Positions 1 to 12,379 are shown, numbered from the stretch's first letter. The stretch: 64,000 nucleotides of DNA from Monodelphis domestica (GCF_027887165.1 NC_077234.1:249304158-249368157); one strand, 5' to 3'. A program made the numbers and translations. The notes: generated from the letters alone by a model not told the origin.

Positions 1-764
1 TATTGGATTTTTTCCTCCCTCCCTCCTCAAAGAATCATATGAATACTTATCTGCACAAATTAGTATTCCCTTAGTAAAAAGTAAACTCCTTTAAGATGGG
101 TAATGGTTTTCATTCATGGGTGGATAGCTCCCAGACCTACTACCATGTGCATACTTGGTGAGTTCTTGTTAGATTGGTTTGGAGTACCAATGAAATCGTG
201 GATCCAGGAAGAATTGAAACATTTAAGAAGGAAACTACCTTCTGACAAATGAACTTCAGTGAAAAAGGCCATTTAGTTTGAATAGGGAGTATTTGAAGAT
301 ATTTAGTTACAGAATAAGATACCTGCATTTCATTTTTATCTAAGAGGATAATAAAAGCTAACATACTTGGACAAGAACATTTTGTCAACTATCATTGCAT
401 CTACTTTTCCATCATGTTGCTTTCATAGTAGTAAAGATGAAATCTTTCTTAAATAGATAGTTGAATTAGTGAGATTGTAAGGTGAGTTTATTCTTCATTT
501 CCAAAAAGATATCTATTGATTTTGGACTGAGTAAAATTCTCAGGAAATTATGTATAAAAAACCAATGTGTGCAATGAATAAGATTTCCCCATTAATGTCG
601 GCTACAATTTGGGAGATATATTAGGATGGAAACATTTCAGAGATAAAGATTGGAAAAAAAACTACACTTAATCTAAACATTTGTTTTGATGAATAGCCTT
701 TATCAGTGTGTTGTTTGTACATTTGATTCTTTCACATGGCTGCTGCAAGAATTTCTCAAGCAAA
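1..764. other. Unassigned AT-rich sequence with a possible L2 tail
   Basis: No coding region is seen. Around 75-180 the wording (a 'ctcctttaagatgggtaatgg'-like stretch followed by a 'gtgcatacttggtgagt' stretch) is reminiscent of the 3' tail of an L2 LINE on the plus strand, but it is weak. The rest shows nothing I recognise. Confidence 0.3.
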
Positions 765-1000
765 CAGCAGCTCATATTTATATAGCACTTCAAAGAACAC
801 AAAACAGTGTACATAATCTTGCAGTTGAGCCTCACAACAAAACTGTGAGTTAGATATGACAGGCATTATATCAATTTTCAGGGCAAAAATCTATGAATTA
901 GAGAGATTAAATGACTTGTCCATCATCAGGGAAGTGGTGGTGGTAGGGTTCAAACCATCTTGATTTGAAGTATAGGCAATCACAATAATAAAACCATTCT
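765..1000 (+). repeat. MIR SINE, diverged
   Basis: The stretch follows the MIR order: a 'tatttatatagcacttcaaag' start, 'cctcacaacaaaactgtgag' core, then 'agagattaaatgacttgtcc' and a degenerate 'ggttcaaacc' end. The divergence indicates an old mammalian insertion. Confidence 0.6.
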
Positions 1001-1399
1001 TTTTAAAGTAGCCACATTAAAATGCTTAACACTATTAACCCTTAACACCATTGGGATTTCTAATTGATTCCATGGAAATCTAATATTTCAGGAGCCACAC
1101 TGACTCTGCCATTGTTGTATATATTCAACAAAGCATTCCACCTGGGAAACCAACATATGATGTTTGTTCAGTCTCAAAATGCATGCTCTATATAGAAGAA
1201 TTATAAAGAAATTAATGCATATTTCTTTGCTTCAAGCTCTTCTAAGACTGTGTTAAAGCCCTAGCATTCATTTCCTCCTTTATGTTACATAGATCTATCC
1301 TATGTCTTTGATCTTTTATATTATCCTATTTGAATCTATTTTGCTAATTGCACATTCGATCTCTTCATCCTATTGGAGAACCATAAATCTTTCAAAATC

Positions 1400-1592
1400 T
1401 AATTTAAGCAGTGGATATAGCACCAGTCCTGGAGTTAGGAGGACCTGGGTTAGAATCTGGCCTCAGACACTTCCTAGCTGGATTACCATTGGCAAGTCAT
1501 TTAATATCAATTTTCTAGCCCTTACTGCTCTTCTGCCTTCAATTTAATATTTATTATTTCTAAGGCAGAAGGTAAGGATTAAAAAAAAAAGC
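1400..1592 (+). repeat. tRNA-derived marsupial SINE
   Basis: A decayed tRNA-like head ('agcagtggatatagcaccag', then 'ctgggttagaatctggcctc') leads into the shared body 'cctcagacacttcctagctg' and ends in a short A-rich tail. It is the same family as the better-kept copies at 21951 and 42186, but older. Confidence 0.65.
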
Positions 1593-1779
1593 AATCTAAG
1601 AGCCAGAACAAGGTGTGGAAGTAGAAAAAGCACTCAGCTGAGTTCTCTTAACATTTCTCTCCAAATAACTTTAAAATAATGCCTCTAATTGAATTCCAGA
1701 ATGACAGTCAACAAAAGGTGAGGAGACATTTTTCCAGTCCAAGAATACAAAAGAGATCTGTGACACAGGGGCACCATAA

Positions 1780-2290
1780 AAATCAGCCACTCACTTTAAA
1801 GATGAGGATAGTGTGGTTCAAGTGAGCTAAGTTACTTACTCATTGTCACATAGCTAAGAACATATGTCCAAACAAATATACTCTGAGATAATGTGTTCTA
1901 GGAGAACTTTATATATAAGCATTTTGATATTGAGGCAGAAAATTATAGGATCATAGATTTAAACCTGGAGGAGACCCAAGAGAAGTGATTGAGTGTTTAC
2001 TATGTCCCAGGCACTGTGCTAAGTACTATGGCTATAAATTCCAAAAGAGAAATATAATCCCTGCCATCAAGAAGCTTAAATTCTAACAATGGAAGCTGGC
2101 CCAAGAGGAAAGAGTTTTGGTCTGTAGAGGTACAAAAATGGTGAGTAAATATAAGGTCAGTCAATTGACACATTCTTTCATGAGGTAATAATACTATTGA
2201 TATAATTACTGTACCCATGAGAAGATATAAATTGGAGTTGGACAAATGAAAAGAAGAAAGGATAAACACCTAGAAAGGAGTGAATGCCTT
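1780..2290 (-). repeat. MIR fragment followed by an antisense L2 tail
   Basis: At about 1795-1870 there is a MIR-like 'taagttacttactcattgtc' piece. From about 1990 the words 'gtttactatgtcccaggcac' and 'ccctgccatcaagaagctta' are the reverse complement of the 3' end of marsupial L2. Limits are approximate. Confidence 0.5.
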
Positions 2291-3085
2291 GAATGGACAG
2301 CAGGATGAGATGGAAAGGAAGTGAACTATTCTTGACAAAGAGAACTAACTCATAATCAAATAGGCTGTGCCCTATGGCGCATTAAGGTAACTATATTACT
2401 TTCCTAAGGTTTGGGGGCAAGATCATGGAGGTTCAGGTTGCAGAAGTCTAGGTCCAATGTGAGTGTGATTGTTCAAGTGGGGAGAACTGAGGTGGGTACA
2501 TCAGGCAGAGAGAAAGATGACTTGCATTATGGGATGTGAAGATGAAGTCTATTCATTTGATATTACATAGGAAGTAAGTGGCAAAGACAAAATCTGAATC
2601 TAAGTTTTCTAACTCCAAATTCAATGAAATTCATGGACCTTATGAATTTGTATTTGTATATAGAAAGGATAAATGAAACCTTCTAAGAACTCTGTGAGAT
2701 AAGGTAACTTTGTGGGGGAGGAAAGTGGTTGGTTAAAATACCTGGGACTCAACAACATAGACAAATACTATCTTCAACTGTTGAGGAGATATCATTCTTG
2801 GAAAATTATATGAAAGTCAAAAATGAGAATGTTGATACATTAGATCAGTGGGAAATAAGGGGTGAGGTTCCTGTGACCACCAAAAGCTCTAATCTTTTAC
2901 TAGAGATTGCTGAAAATACACCTTTTTACATATAATCCTTTATAACAAAACATTAATTCTGATAATATGCTCTTTTCCTAACTGAGTATGAAATAACCCA
3001 AAAAAATGTGGTACACAAAATAAAACCAATAACATGGAAAACATTTTTTTTCATTAATCATTCCTTAGAATTCTATGACCTATTT
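2291..3085. other. No feature recognised
   Basis: AT-rich sequence without a convincing reading frame, known repeat or structured RNA. A 68-codon open frame at 2729-2935 has no recognisable content. Confidence 0.5.
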
Positions 3086-3570
3086 GCTAACATGATGGCA
3101 AACCTATGGCACAGGTGCCAAAGATGGCACATAGAGCACTCTCTGTTGACAAGAAACCACCTGCCTCCCCAGAGTTGGTAACTTGAAAGGCAGGGGTACT
3201 CAGACGGAGCAGCTCCCTTTCCCTTATCCTTCATTCCTTATGACATTTTTTCACATCTCCCATTCCTCTGCACAGTAGCATAATGGGAGCCCACAGAAGG
3301 TAAGGTGGGTGGTTCAGAGGCAGCAGAAATGGAGGGGAGCAGAGAGTTTGGACCATTCCCCTCCCCTCTCTACAGTCACTGAGGACATTCCTCGCTTCAC
3401 CTGCCCCTCCACCCAGCAGCCCAATGGGAGCACTTTTTTCCTTCGCTGTATGGGGTAAGAGGGGGGCAGGACATGCCCAGCACTTCATGTGGGAGGAACA
3501 GGGCACACAGTCACTTCAGAGGATGGGCATAACCCTCAGTCTTGGGGGTCAGGACCTGGTAGTCATTTTC
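3086..3570 (+). mobile_element. hAT-like non-autonomous DNA transposon relic
   Basis: The left side reads 'gatggcaaacctatggcaca' followed by 'gtgccaaagatggcacatag', as in a hAT-type (OposCharlie-like) family common in marsupials. The interior around 3400-3500 (GC-richer, 'agcccaatgggagcactttt', 'ggggcaggacatgcccagca') matches the body of that family as I remember it. The expected right terminal repeat is not clear, so the right limit is approximate and the copy is probably decayed or truncated there. Confidence 0.45.
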
Positions 3571-4319
3571 TAAGTGGTTTTCCATCAATGTTGAGATGTG
3601 CTAACATCTCTTGGAAAGGGGAAAAAATAAAGAAAATGTTCACTTTTCATAACACAAAAAAAATTACTGTACCATTCTTAAAACTAAAGCATTTTTTAAG
3701 CTGAAGGGTGTTGAACTATATGCTATACTGCTATAAACCTCTCTACTTTGGTTAGTCACTGCTGTCAGAAAACATGAGCCTGGTGAGGTTTCAACATCAT
3801 CTTAGAACCCAAACTTGCACCACGCTTTGGAGTCAAAATTGCAACACAAAACTTGAGTTTTATAAGCAAACAATTAAAATATGGAAAAACAATGAATGGG
3901 GATTGGGGAAATTAAAAAAACACAATAATGAATGGAAAGAGAAGAAGACCAGTAAAATGTCTTATAGGATACCAGCTGCTCCACAAATTTGTCTGTAGTC
4001 TCATTTTTTTCCTCTACTGTGCATAACGAAAAATATGTGCAGTTGCCAATGCAAAAGTGAAAATAAGGCTACCAATGAAATTAGGTGAATGCTTGAAGTC
4101 AAGAAAGTTAAATGTGAGAATGCTGAGCATTGAGTGTATAGGATCCAAGCTTACTTATAGTGTTCTTTCCACTTGTCCATCTCTTTGCAACAGAAATCAT
4201 ATTACTCTTTGGACAACCACATAGAGTGAAAAAGCCAAGGAAATAGTCAGCTACCTAAACCATTGGAGAAAATTAGGAGCAATTATACCTTCTTTTGGAA
4301 CAGAAAGGCATATAGCCAC

Positions 4320-4547
4320 CATTGTTCAGGATAACTATGGCCCTGTGGACCACACCGTCTGTGAGGTTTTCTTTGCAAAGATACTGGAGTGGTTTAGCAT
4401 TTCTTTCTCCAATGGAATAAGGCAAATAGAGGTTAAGTGACTTATTCAGGGGAAAACAGGGAATAACTATCTAAGACTGGATTGAACGCAGGTCTTTCCA
4501 GCTCCAGACTCAACACTCTATCCATTGGGCCACCTAGCTGCCCTGTA
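4320..4547 (-). repeat. MAR1-type tRNA SINE with RTE-like tail
   Basis: On the plus strand it starts with the reverse complement of an RTE-derived tail ('attgttcagg', 'gcaaagatactggagtggtt') and ends with the reverse complement of a tRNA-like head ('ccattgggccacctagctgc'). The same family is seen at 30100-30338, and a tail-only copy on the other strand at 56180. Confidence 0.65.
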
Positions 4548-5311
4548 TTCTGAAAATCCAATTCCTCTTTGAAATGATTAAAATATAGATTAGTACTTTT
4601 CTGTTTAATTTCTGTGTGAAGATTCACTCTGGTGTTAATTATTTATACTTGGAAAAGCTTAACTGTGCTTTCAATAACTGCATTTGCATCTCACATATTA
4701 TGCTACAATAATTAGAAATGTTACCCAGTTCTCAGAGATGTAGACGACTTTGGAAGTTTGTTACTTGCCAGCCTCTGAGTACTCCATAGAGAGGATGTAA
4801 ACCTGTGCATACAAATACCAGATGAAGTTTCCATCTTTCTGAAGAGCTGGCAGCCAGGATGGATTAGACAATGCAATCCACAGTTTAAGATCTTCACCTT
4901 TCTTGTGAAGATAACCTGATCTAAAAAGGTATCCTAACTAAAAGACATTATCTGTCAACAGAGGAATGATAAGTTCATGTCTTGACATAAAAGGAGACCC
5001 ATGTACATCAAGTCCTTACCGTATCTTATGGGGTGAATCACATACAAGGTATAATCATACTGCTGCACTGGGAAATGTGGGAATAATTCATTCTTCACTA
5101 AAGGAATATAAAGGAGAGAGAAAGAGACATGGCAGCTTATTATTCTGCCTGCTTAGAAGAGTGCATTAGTATAATTACATTATGAATCAGTAAAAAAATA
5201 AAATCCAAGTTATACCTGTATGTAAAAGTCAACAACTAACTCAGAAGGAAAAACAAAAGATATTTTCCAAAAAATACACCAAAAGTCAATTACTTTAGGA
5301 AAGAATGACAC
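4548..5311. other. Flank downstream of gene A; no other feature recognised
   Basis: No gene or known repeat is recognised. The part next to gene A (about 5255-5311) contains a minus-strand GT/T-rich stretch that is similar to the corresponding sequence behind gene B, and may act as its 3' processing element. Confidence 0.5.
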
Positions 5312-5317
5312 TTTAAT
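5312..5317 (-). promoter_or_regulatory. Poly(A) hexamer ATTAAA overlapping the stop codon of gene A
   Basis: Read on the minus strand, the last codons run into ATTAAA, whose TAA is the stop codon itself. No AATAAA lies in the next 150 bases downstream. A T/GT-rich stretch ('ttttggtgtatttttt') follows about 35 bases later. The paralogue at 38287-38292 has the same arrangement, which supports use of this signal and a very short 3' untranslated region. Confidence 0.55.
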
Positions 5318-7849
5318 TTTCCCTCCTCTTCATTTGATATCTCTCCAGAAAAGCTTTGAAAATTCCCCCAGATTCCACTGATTCTTCTTTTCTCTTGGAC
5401 ATTTTTCCTGGTAATAGTTCTGGACTTTTAGTCGTTTTTCTCTGAGGTGACTGATGATGCTGATCATGGCTACAGTCAAGCCATGAGACCAGAAGAGATT
5501 CAGAGGGCATAGGTTCTGAACAGGATGATGAAGGAAAAGCAGGTGAATAATATTTGTGGTGGGGCATACCAAAATTTGTGAATGGGAGGTAAATGTCAAG
5601 AGATGTCTTTTGTGGGGGAAGTCTGAGGATAAATTTAATACCCATCCTTATATCAGAACCGGGAACAGGTGTTGGAATAGCCAACAGTTGTGCTATTGCT
5701 TCTCCATTCATTTTATCCAAATGAGGACAGCCATGTGGAATCCAGGAAGCACAGAGGATACAGACAATATAATTTGAACAGAGGCGGGTTCTATCCTGAA
5801 AATGAGTACATTCCTTCATCCTCTTAAGAAGAATTTGCTTTCTAATATCATTTTTTATTTCTTCCTGAGGGATAGAACTTATGATGTTATTCATAGTATT
5901 TTTGTGGACAGTACCGCCCTCAACTATATATGGTTTAATATAATTAAAATACCACGAGGATTCTTTATTCTCTGTTGTCTGGGTCTGGTGTTTGGGGACT
6001 GACAAAACCTTCATCTGTTTGTCTGGCTGTGGTAAGGCTGTGGCATCATGGTCATGATGTGAAGGGATAGGGTCTCTTGGAGTATCCAGCTGGTCATCAG
6101 AGATTGGTGGATTCATTTGTCTATGTTTAGAGCTCAGTGGAGATATTTGCTGAAGGTCTAGTGCTAGGGAAAATGTGTCTGGATCTTTGAGCAATGGAAA
6201 ATGTGTGGTGCAGTGTTTGGGTGCTTCTGAAGCTTTGATCCATTGTTTGGGGGTTGGAGATGTGACCTGTTGTGTGTTGCCCAGAGGTAGTGTGGATTGA
6301 TGGTCAGGGTGTGAGTAAGTAGAAGCCTGATTATTGGTATTTTGGGAAGGTGTATCCCAATGTGTGGGGTCTAAAGCAAATGTGGGATAATTTCTGAGTT
6401 TTAAAGGAATTTTAGCTCTCTTGTCAGGATCTGGTGTAGCTCTTGTCTGGCAGTTGGAACATGATGAAATTCCATCCTGCTGTTTAGATCTTCGTTCATA
6501 TTTAATGCTATGGTCAGTGCCTTGTATAAATTTGACTTTGTGGTTTAGTCCTGAAGCAAAATGAACTTGTGATTTAGGACCCATTTTAGCCTCTCTCTGT
6601 TGCCATTCGGTATCCAGAGAAGATTTAACCTTCCGGATTGGAGATAATAGAGATTTTGGCCTCTGATCTGGCACAAGTTCATCATTACTTGGGCAATTGG
6701 GGCCCAGAGAAAACTCAGTATAGATATTAGAGTCAGGAGGAAACTTAGCTTGGTATTCTTGATCTGGTGGAATTTTGGTCCACCTTAGGTCAGAATCTGG
6801 TAAAACTTTAGTCCAACGCTCAGGACCTGGTGGAAGTGAGACTTGGTGGTTAGGGACTAACTTTTTCTCAGTTTCAGGATCCTTTGGTCCTAATGGATAT
6901 GTCGCCCAATGTTTGGGATCTGAAGCTTTGACCAACTGGTTGAAGTTTAGTCCACCTTTAACACTTTTCTCTTCTTTCCTTTCATCAACCTCTGGTAGAG
7001 GACTTGCCCTCTGATGTGTGCCTGGTTCACCACAGGCTTTAGAGCAAGAATCAGAACATGGCACTGGTTTACCTTTGGCTCTGTATTTGTGACTGAATAT
7101 CTGCAATGGTATTGGAGAGATTATACCCCTTTCATAGTGCCTCAGGGTCTGTGGTACTTTAGACTGAGGATTATAGGATAGAAGTGGAGTAGTTGTGACC
7201 TTGGTCCAGTGGTCAAAGGATAGAGAAGGTATACTTTTGACCTTTGTTTTGCTGTCTATATGGGATGTAACTTCATTCTGATAGTTAGGGGATGGGGAAA
7301 TTGTGGGCCAATAGTTGAGGTGTTGTACATTTTCAGCCCAGTGGTCAAATCCTTGGGGAATCCTAGGAAAGTGTTCTGGGTCCAGTGAAGTCTTGTTCCA
7401 GAGGTCAGGGCTAAGTGGAGGAGTTATAGAGTTTTCTGAGCATGGTAAAGCTATAGCACTAGGTGTCCTTGCCCTAAAATCAGGAAATGGCAAGGAAGGA
7501 ATTGTGCTTCTAGCCCAATGTTTAGTGCGTGATAATTGTGTGGCTGTAGGCTTGGCAGAGCCCAGATGGTCAAGATGGGGTAAGGGTACAGCCATTGGCT
7601 GATTCTCAACATGGGATAATTGATTAATTGGCATCTGGTGTTTGCTGCATGATGAGGGAATAGATGTGTTCCTGTGGCCAGGATGGGGCAACACCTTGAT
7701 TTTGGCTTGGTTTTGTTTTAGACGTGGCATTATCAAAGGCTTGGACTGATGTTCTTGTTCATTTAACAATATGGTCCGATTTGAGGAACATGGTAACGCG
7801 TCCATCTTGGCCCGATGAGGAAGGCCTTTTCCAGGGAGTTGGGCTGAGG
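5313..7849 (-). CDS. Gene A: large exon of a C2orf16/SPATA31H1-like (DUF4629-type) protein
   Basis: An open frame of 830 codons from the first ATG (7805), or 844 from the probable splice acceptor at 7850-7852 (minus strand 'ctctccatcaacag'), runs to TAA at 5313. Most of the protein is hydrophilic, rich in Pro, Ser, His and Lys, with loose repeats of about 20 residues built around motifs such as 'DHW.K..P.P'. The C-terminal part (about residues 615-735 from the ATG) is the conserved domain: 'KPYIVEGGTVHKNTMNNIIS', 'IPQEEIKNDIRKQILL', then CILCASWIPHGCPH and 'AIPTPVPGSDIRMGIKFIL'. It ends 'IFKAFLERYQMKRREN'. No signal peptide or membrane segment is seen in this exon. Gene B (38288-41571) carries the same domain at roughly 60% identity. 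The repeat style and domain recall human C2orf16, by memory only; molecular function is unknown. Exon reality is well supported by length, the paralogue and matched splice phase; the family name is less certain. Confidence 0.78.
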
Positions 7850-7994
7850 CTGTTGATGGAGAGATAATGTGAGTGAAGTAAGGAAAAACACATTAGCCAA
7901 AGTAAAGGAACACCATGCAAGCACAATTTATGGGCAGAGAAGCTGAGAAGTAGAAAGTGGAATCAATACAAGAAATTCAACTGTAATAATATCT

Positions 7995-8165
7995 GACATT
8001 TCTGTTACAGTTAGCAAAGCACTTTCACATAGGCAAGGTAGGCTAATTTGCCAGAATTCCCTTTTGATAGATGGAAAATTGGAGTTCAGAGAAGTTATGT
8101 GAATTGCTCCAAGGTCACATGGCTATTAAATGGCAGAGCTAGAACCAAAACTTTGATCTTCTCAT
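7995..8165 (+). repeat. MIR SINE inside the proposed intron of gene A
   Basis: The sequence follows the MIR core and 3' part: 'gcaaagcactttcacatagg', 'gatggaaaattggagttcag' and 'aaggtcacatggctattaaa'. It is old and diverged. Confidence 0.6.
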
Positions 8166-8328
8166 TGTTATGATAAAGCTCTTTCAGTTACAGTTTTTGA
8201 AGACCTCTAACTGCATAGAGTAAGTGTCAGATGAGTTACCCCCCAACAATGGGCACATAGGTTCACAAGGAGAGCAGAAACTGAGTGAGAAAATATGAGA
8301 TGTACACCAAACACTAAGTAGCTCTTAC

Positions 8329-8359
8329 CATTTGGCAAAGTCTTCTGTCTTCTTTTCAT
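8329..8359 (-). CDS. Gene A: proposed first coding exon (MKRRQKTLPN...)
   Basis: On the minus strand an ATG at 8359 opens a ten-codon frame, MKRRQKTLPN, plus one base, ending at a near-ideal donor AATG|GTAAGAG. Its phase (one base carried over) fits exactly the two bases CC at the start of the large exon at 7849, giving an Ala codon and the junction LPN-A-SAQLPGK. The implied intron is 479 bp and holds only a MIR copy. Short first exons before one very large exon are usual in SPATA31-type genes. This exon is inferred: no transcript evidence is available, and no equally good counterpart was found upstream of gene B. Confidence 0.45.
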
Positions 8360-9415
8360 TGTGCTGTTGGATGTTTCTCCTTGAGAAAATGTTTTTTAAA
8401 AGTATGATCAGATGATGCCTCCCTTTGCTCTCCCATGTACTAAATTCAATTCACTGGGACTGTTCTTTACACCTAGTTGTACTAATCCTAAACAACTTTT
8501 TTTAAATTCTATTTCCATTGTTCATATCACTGGTCTTGAAAATATATTTTGAATGATATCCTCACCTTTCCTAAAAATGAGAAATAGGTAAATCTGATTA
8601 GTGACCTTCTGTCCATCCTACTTCCATCCTGAATCATCCTTCTTCAAGAAGAACTGGATTTGGTTTTGCTTGGCTCCAAAGGACAGAAGTACAAATTTAG
8701 AAGTTACAGAAGGGAAGATTTTCGTTTGATATAAGGAAAATACTAAGATTAGAGCTATCCAAAAGTACAATGGGTAGCCTGAAGAGAGAGGGTAAGTATT
8801 ACATTATCAATACATATATTTTTGGTTGAGATTCACGGTTTGGGGGATAATTAAAAATAGGATGGAGAAATGTTCATTTCTTCTACCCTTCTATGAAAAA
8901 ATTCTTCTTAAGAGCCCTGACTCTATTTGTCCCCTCTAGCTCTTCAGCCCCCATTCCAAATTATTTCTCACCAGTAGGAGTTTCAAGCAGAACAGGAAAC
9001 AGGTTATTCTAGACCTCCAAGGATTAGGAACCAATATCAGCTCAATTCCAATTGATGATGATGGAGATAACAAACTTCCCTAATGCAGGATGATGTATAA
9101 TGGATTAATGAATTCTCTATAAAAAATAAAGCTGCTGAAAAAAAAATCAACCTGTCTAGAAATACAAGAGTCTCTCATGAGAAGGCTATGGCCTAGGATG
9201 AGAAGAAAACAAGAGGAATGCTTCTTCAGACACCTCTACAGGAACTGGGCCCTTGCAGTCTTTGTTCCCAGAATATAGGTGACTTCTATTCACACATTCT
9301 TAAAGTACTAGTTTTATTTTTCATTGTTTACCTGTAGCCAGAATTGCTTCATTCATCTGTAAGGGCCTAGCCAGGATAGATTCAGAAATAATACTATTAC
9401 AGGACCTGCTGGTAC
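8360..9415. other. Upstream flank of gene A; no feature recognised
   Basis: This would contain the 5' untranslated region and promoter of gene A if the proposed first exon is right. I see no CpG island, clear TATA element or known repeat. The absence of a CpG island is common in tissue-restricted genes. Confidence 0.4.
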
Positions 9416-9417
9416 AT

Positions 9418-9625
9418 AAAACAATAATAACTTGCATTTATGTATAGCATTTTAAGGTTTTCAAAATACTTTCCCCTCCAATAGATCTGTGTGAGGGTGC
9501 GTAAGTACTATCATCCCCATTTTCCACATGATGAAATGATCTTTCAGAGGTTCAGTGACTTGCCAGCTCACAATTGCATGGATAGTATTTGGAAAAGCAT
9601 TTGAAGCTAGGCTTAGAGAACTATT
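9418..9625 (+). repeat. MIR SINE
   Basis: The MIR order is clear: 'aataacttgcatttatgtat', 'tcatccccattttccacatg', then 'gaggttcagtgacttgccag'. Confidence 0.65.
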
Positions 9626-9789
9626 CACAATGCCATGTTATCCTCCATAATACACAAATAATTATGCTTGGAATATGTATCAAATCCGGACATTTCCTAA
9701 TGTTCCATATCAACTAGTTTCTCCAAAAGAACCATCCAATGCAATATGATGTTTCCTGGAAAGCACTGAATACTTGAGTTTTTTAAATC

Positions 9790-9916
9790 CAAATTTGGTT
9801 TTTATGCCACTGGAAAGCATCCACTCTATGAGGGGAGGAATTGTGTCCTATTCATCTTTGAATCTCCAATAGCTCCTAGCATAGGACTTTGAGCATTAAG
9901 TAAAAAAAAAAAAAAA
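9790..9916 (+). repeat. L2 LINE 3' tail
   Basis: 'ctatgaggggaggaattgtg' and 'ctccaatagctcctagcata' followed by an A run correspond to the 3' end of L2. Only the tail is present. Confidence 0.5.
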
Positions 9917-12379
9917 GAGTTAAATCATTTTTAGTCAGGAAACAGTAGATAGGAGAAACTTTATAAGGACTTCTGTTGAATCTTGGGATAAATGTAAAAG
10001 AGAAAAAGAAAAAAACAGCATTGTTTCATGCCTGTGTTTCATGTTTCCTTTTCTGATAGAGAATGGAATTCATATATAAATATTTTCCCCCTAAAATCAA
10101 GGAAACATAAAATGGGAATATGAGAAAACATCCAGAAGAAAATTTTCTTTTTCAATGTCCTTTTCTAGAAAATGTCCCATTTGTCACTGTAATCCATTCA
10201 ATCATAGCAACATCCTATCCTAAAAGTGCTTACGGAGCATTAGAACGGAAATAATTGCTTCAGTAAACTCCATATGTAAACCTAACCTCAGCTATCCATT
10301 TGTGAGCCTTTGGGACCAATGGTCATGAGTAAAAGAACCTAAATAACTCAAAGTATCCAACCCATAACCCATTTCTAGCCCAGGTAATTGCAATGAAAAA
10401 GCTTCCTTATAAATGGGAACTCCAACATGGCAAGTTATTTATCTGTAACTTATAAAATCATATCCTGTTTTATATCCCCAGGATCTAGAGAAACAAAAGG
10501 GAAGGCTTCTAGCAAATCAGATTGTGAAATGAATCATAGGTTTCACCTCCAAAAAAATTGCCATTAAGTTTTCTAATTTACATAATATAATTAACACTAT
10601 CACAAAATATGGATCTATTTTTTTTAGGATCACAAAGATAGTTTAGGCATCACTAGTCTAAGTCACAGGGTCATCCACCTCAGAATCCTAATGTCCCAAT
10701 ATTATATAGATGTGAAACTGGAAGAGACCCTAAAGTTCATCACATTCAGCCCCTTTGTTTTGTAGATTATGAAACAGGCCTCAGATTCGTTCAGTCTCAC
10801 CAATCATCAATGACCAAGAACAGACCTAAATCCTATAGAGAGTCCACATGGTTCCCAGTAGATTACCTTAGCCAGGACCTACGTTTTCAAGGAAACAGAA
10901 GGGAGCTTCTTTTTAGCTCCTAGTAATTCCATCAGATTCCGAAGGCATGCCCCTGTGGAGCTAGATAAAATATCCTTTTATTCTTCCATTTTTGCACTCT
11001 AAGGAAATGTCTATCAAATTTTTCAAGTGGTCTTAATAACTACAATTTTCCTAAACATTCTTCCTCCCAACTCCCAACTAATTAGTTTCCAGTACAAAAA
11101 AGGGATTATTACTATTACAAATAATAAGCAACTATGGGGGGGGGGGTCAGTTAGTACCCATTTCCAAAAAATTTACTTTCTTCCTCTTGAGGGAACGGTA
11201 CCTGAGAGGCTGAGAAAACCAGGTGTTCTTCAGACATCTATTCCATGATTGAGTCTTTAGTCCCCAACCCCAGATTAATTACCTGAGATCCTCCTGGAAT
11301 TGCAGAGCAACAGCTTTGCATTTAACCATCTACATTCTGTTTCTTCACTTATCTATAGAATGTTAATCAATACAAAAGGTGACTCAGAGAAGATCTATAT
11401 CCTTCAAGGCTTCGCTCAACTATAGAGTAGAAACATAGAGGCTAATCACCAAAAAGGAAACAAACAAACAAACAAACAAAAAATCTTCACTACCAACACA
11501 ACCAGAAGGGCAAAGAGGAGAAAAGGACTTCTTTCTGGAGCCCCATATTGTGGCTTAACCCCTAGCTATCTGACTGTGAGGCAAGTCATACTTTGAAATT
11601 TTAACAACGTACCACCCACCACCACCACTACTGTACTACTGTTATCTTTGCTGACTCCAATTGCTATAGCTTACTACTACTACATTATTAGTATTGCTGT
11701 AAATGCTAGTGCTCAATTCCATATTTCTGGCTTGAGACTGTCTAAAAGCATTTGCATAAATTATCTCATTAAAACTTCACAATAACTTTATGTGCCAATC
11801 TTGACCATAAATGTCCCAAAAGTAATTGAATAGTTATCTCAACAGTGTGAGTTAGGCAGATTATAGCCCACACATGCTTTCTAATTCTATGATATACTTG
11901 TCCATGCCTTTGAATGAATCCTTCTAGTGAATCCACCCAAAGCTCTGGAGCCCTTCCTCTAGTTCTTTTAATATGCCAGGGGAAGCAGTGCAGAACTCTA
12001 TCAAACGGAGTCTCTTTTAATAAACCCTCTTACTTACTTTAGTTAGTTATGCATATCATTAACTTTGAATTTCAGGCCACTTGTCATGCAAAAATCATCA
12101 TTGATCATTTGTCACTATTTGATACACATAAGGAGAACACCTACCATTCTTCTCTGCATTGTCCTTAGGATAGCTTATAATTTTAATTCTTCCAATTCAC
12201 AGCCATTTAGCAGGGAGAAACTGGTGTTAAAAAGATGGGTTTCAGTGGCACTGAGCAATTGGTGATCATTGAAAGTGCAGAACAATTTTCCAAATGTGAT
12301 CCTGACTGATCTCTTTCTTCTCAAATCTGAATTCATCATTCCCCATCTATAGCACCTGTGCAAGATATATTTATAGAGA
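9917..12379. other. Mostly unassigned, with small old repeat pieces
   Basis: Around 10690-10850 there is a diverged SINE-like piece ('gaaactggaagagaccctaa', 'tagattatgaaacaggcctc'). A ten-base G run lies near 11137-11146, a short AAAC repeat near 11460-11480, and a MIR-like fragment near 11745-11805. No coding region is supported. Confidence 0.45.
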
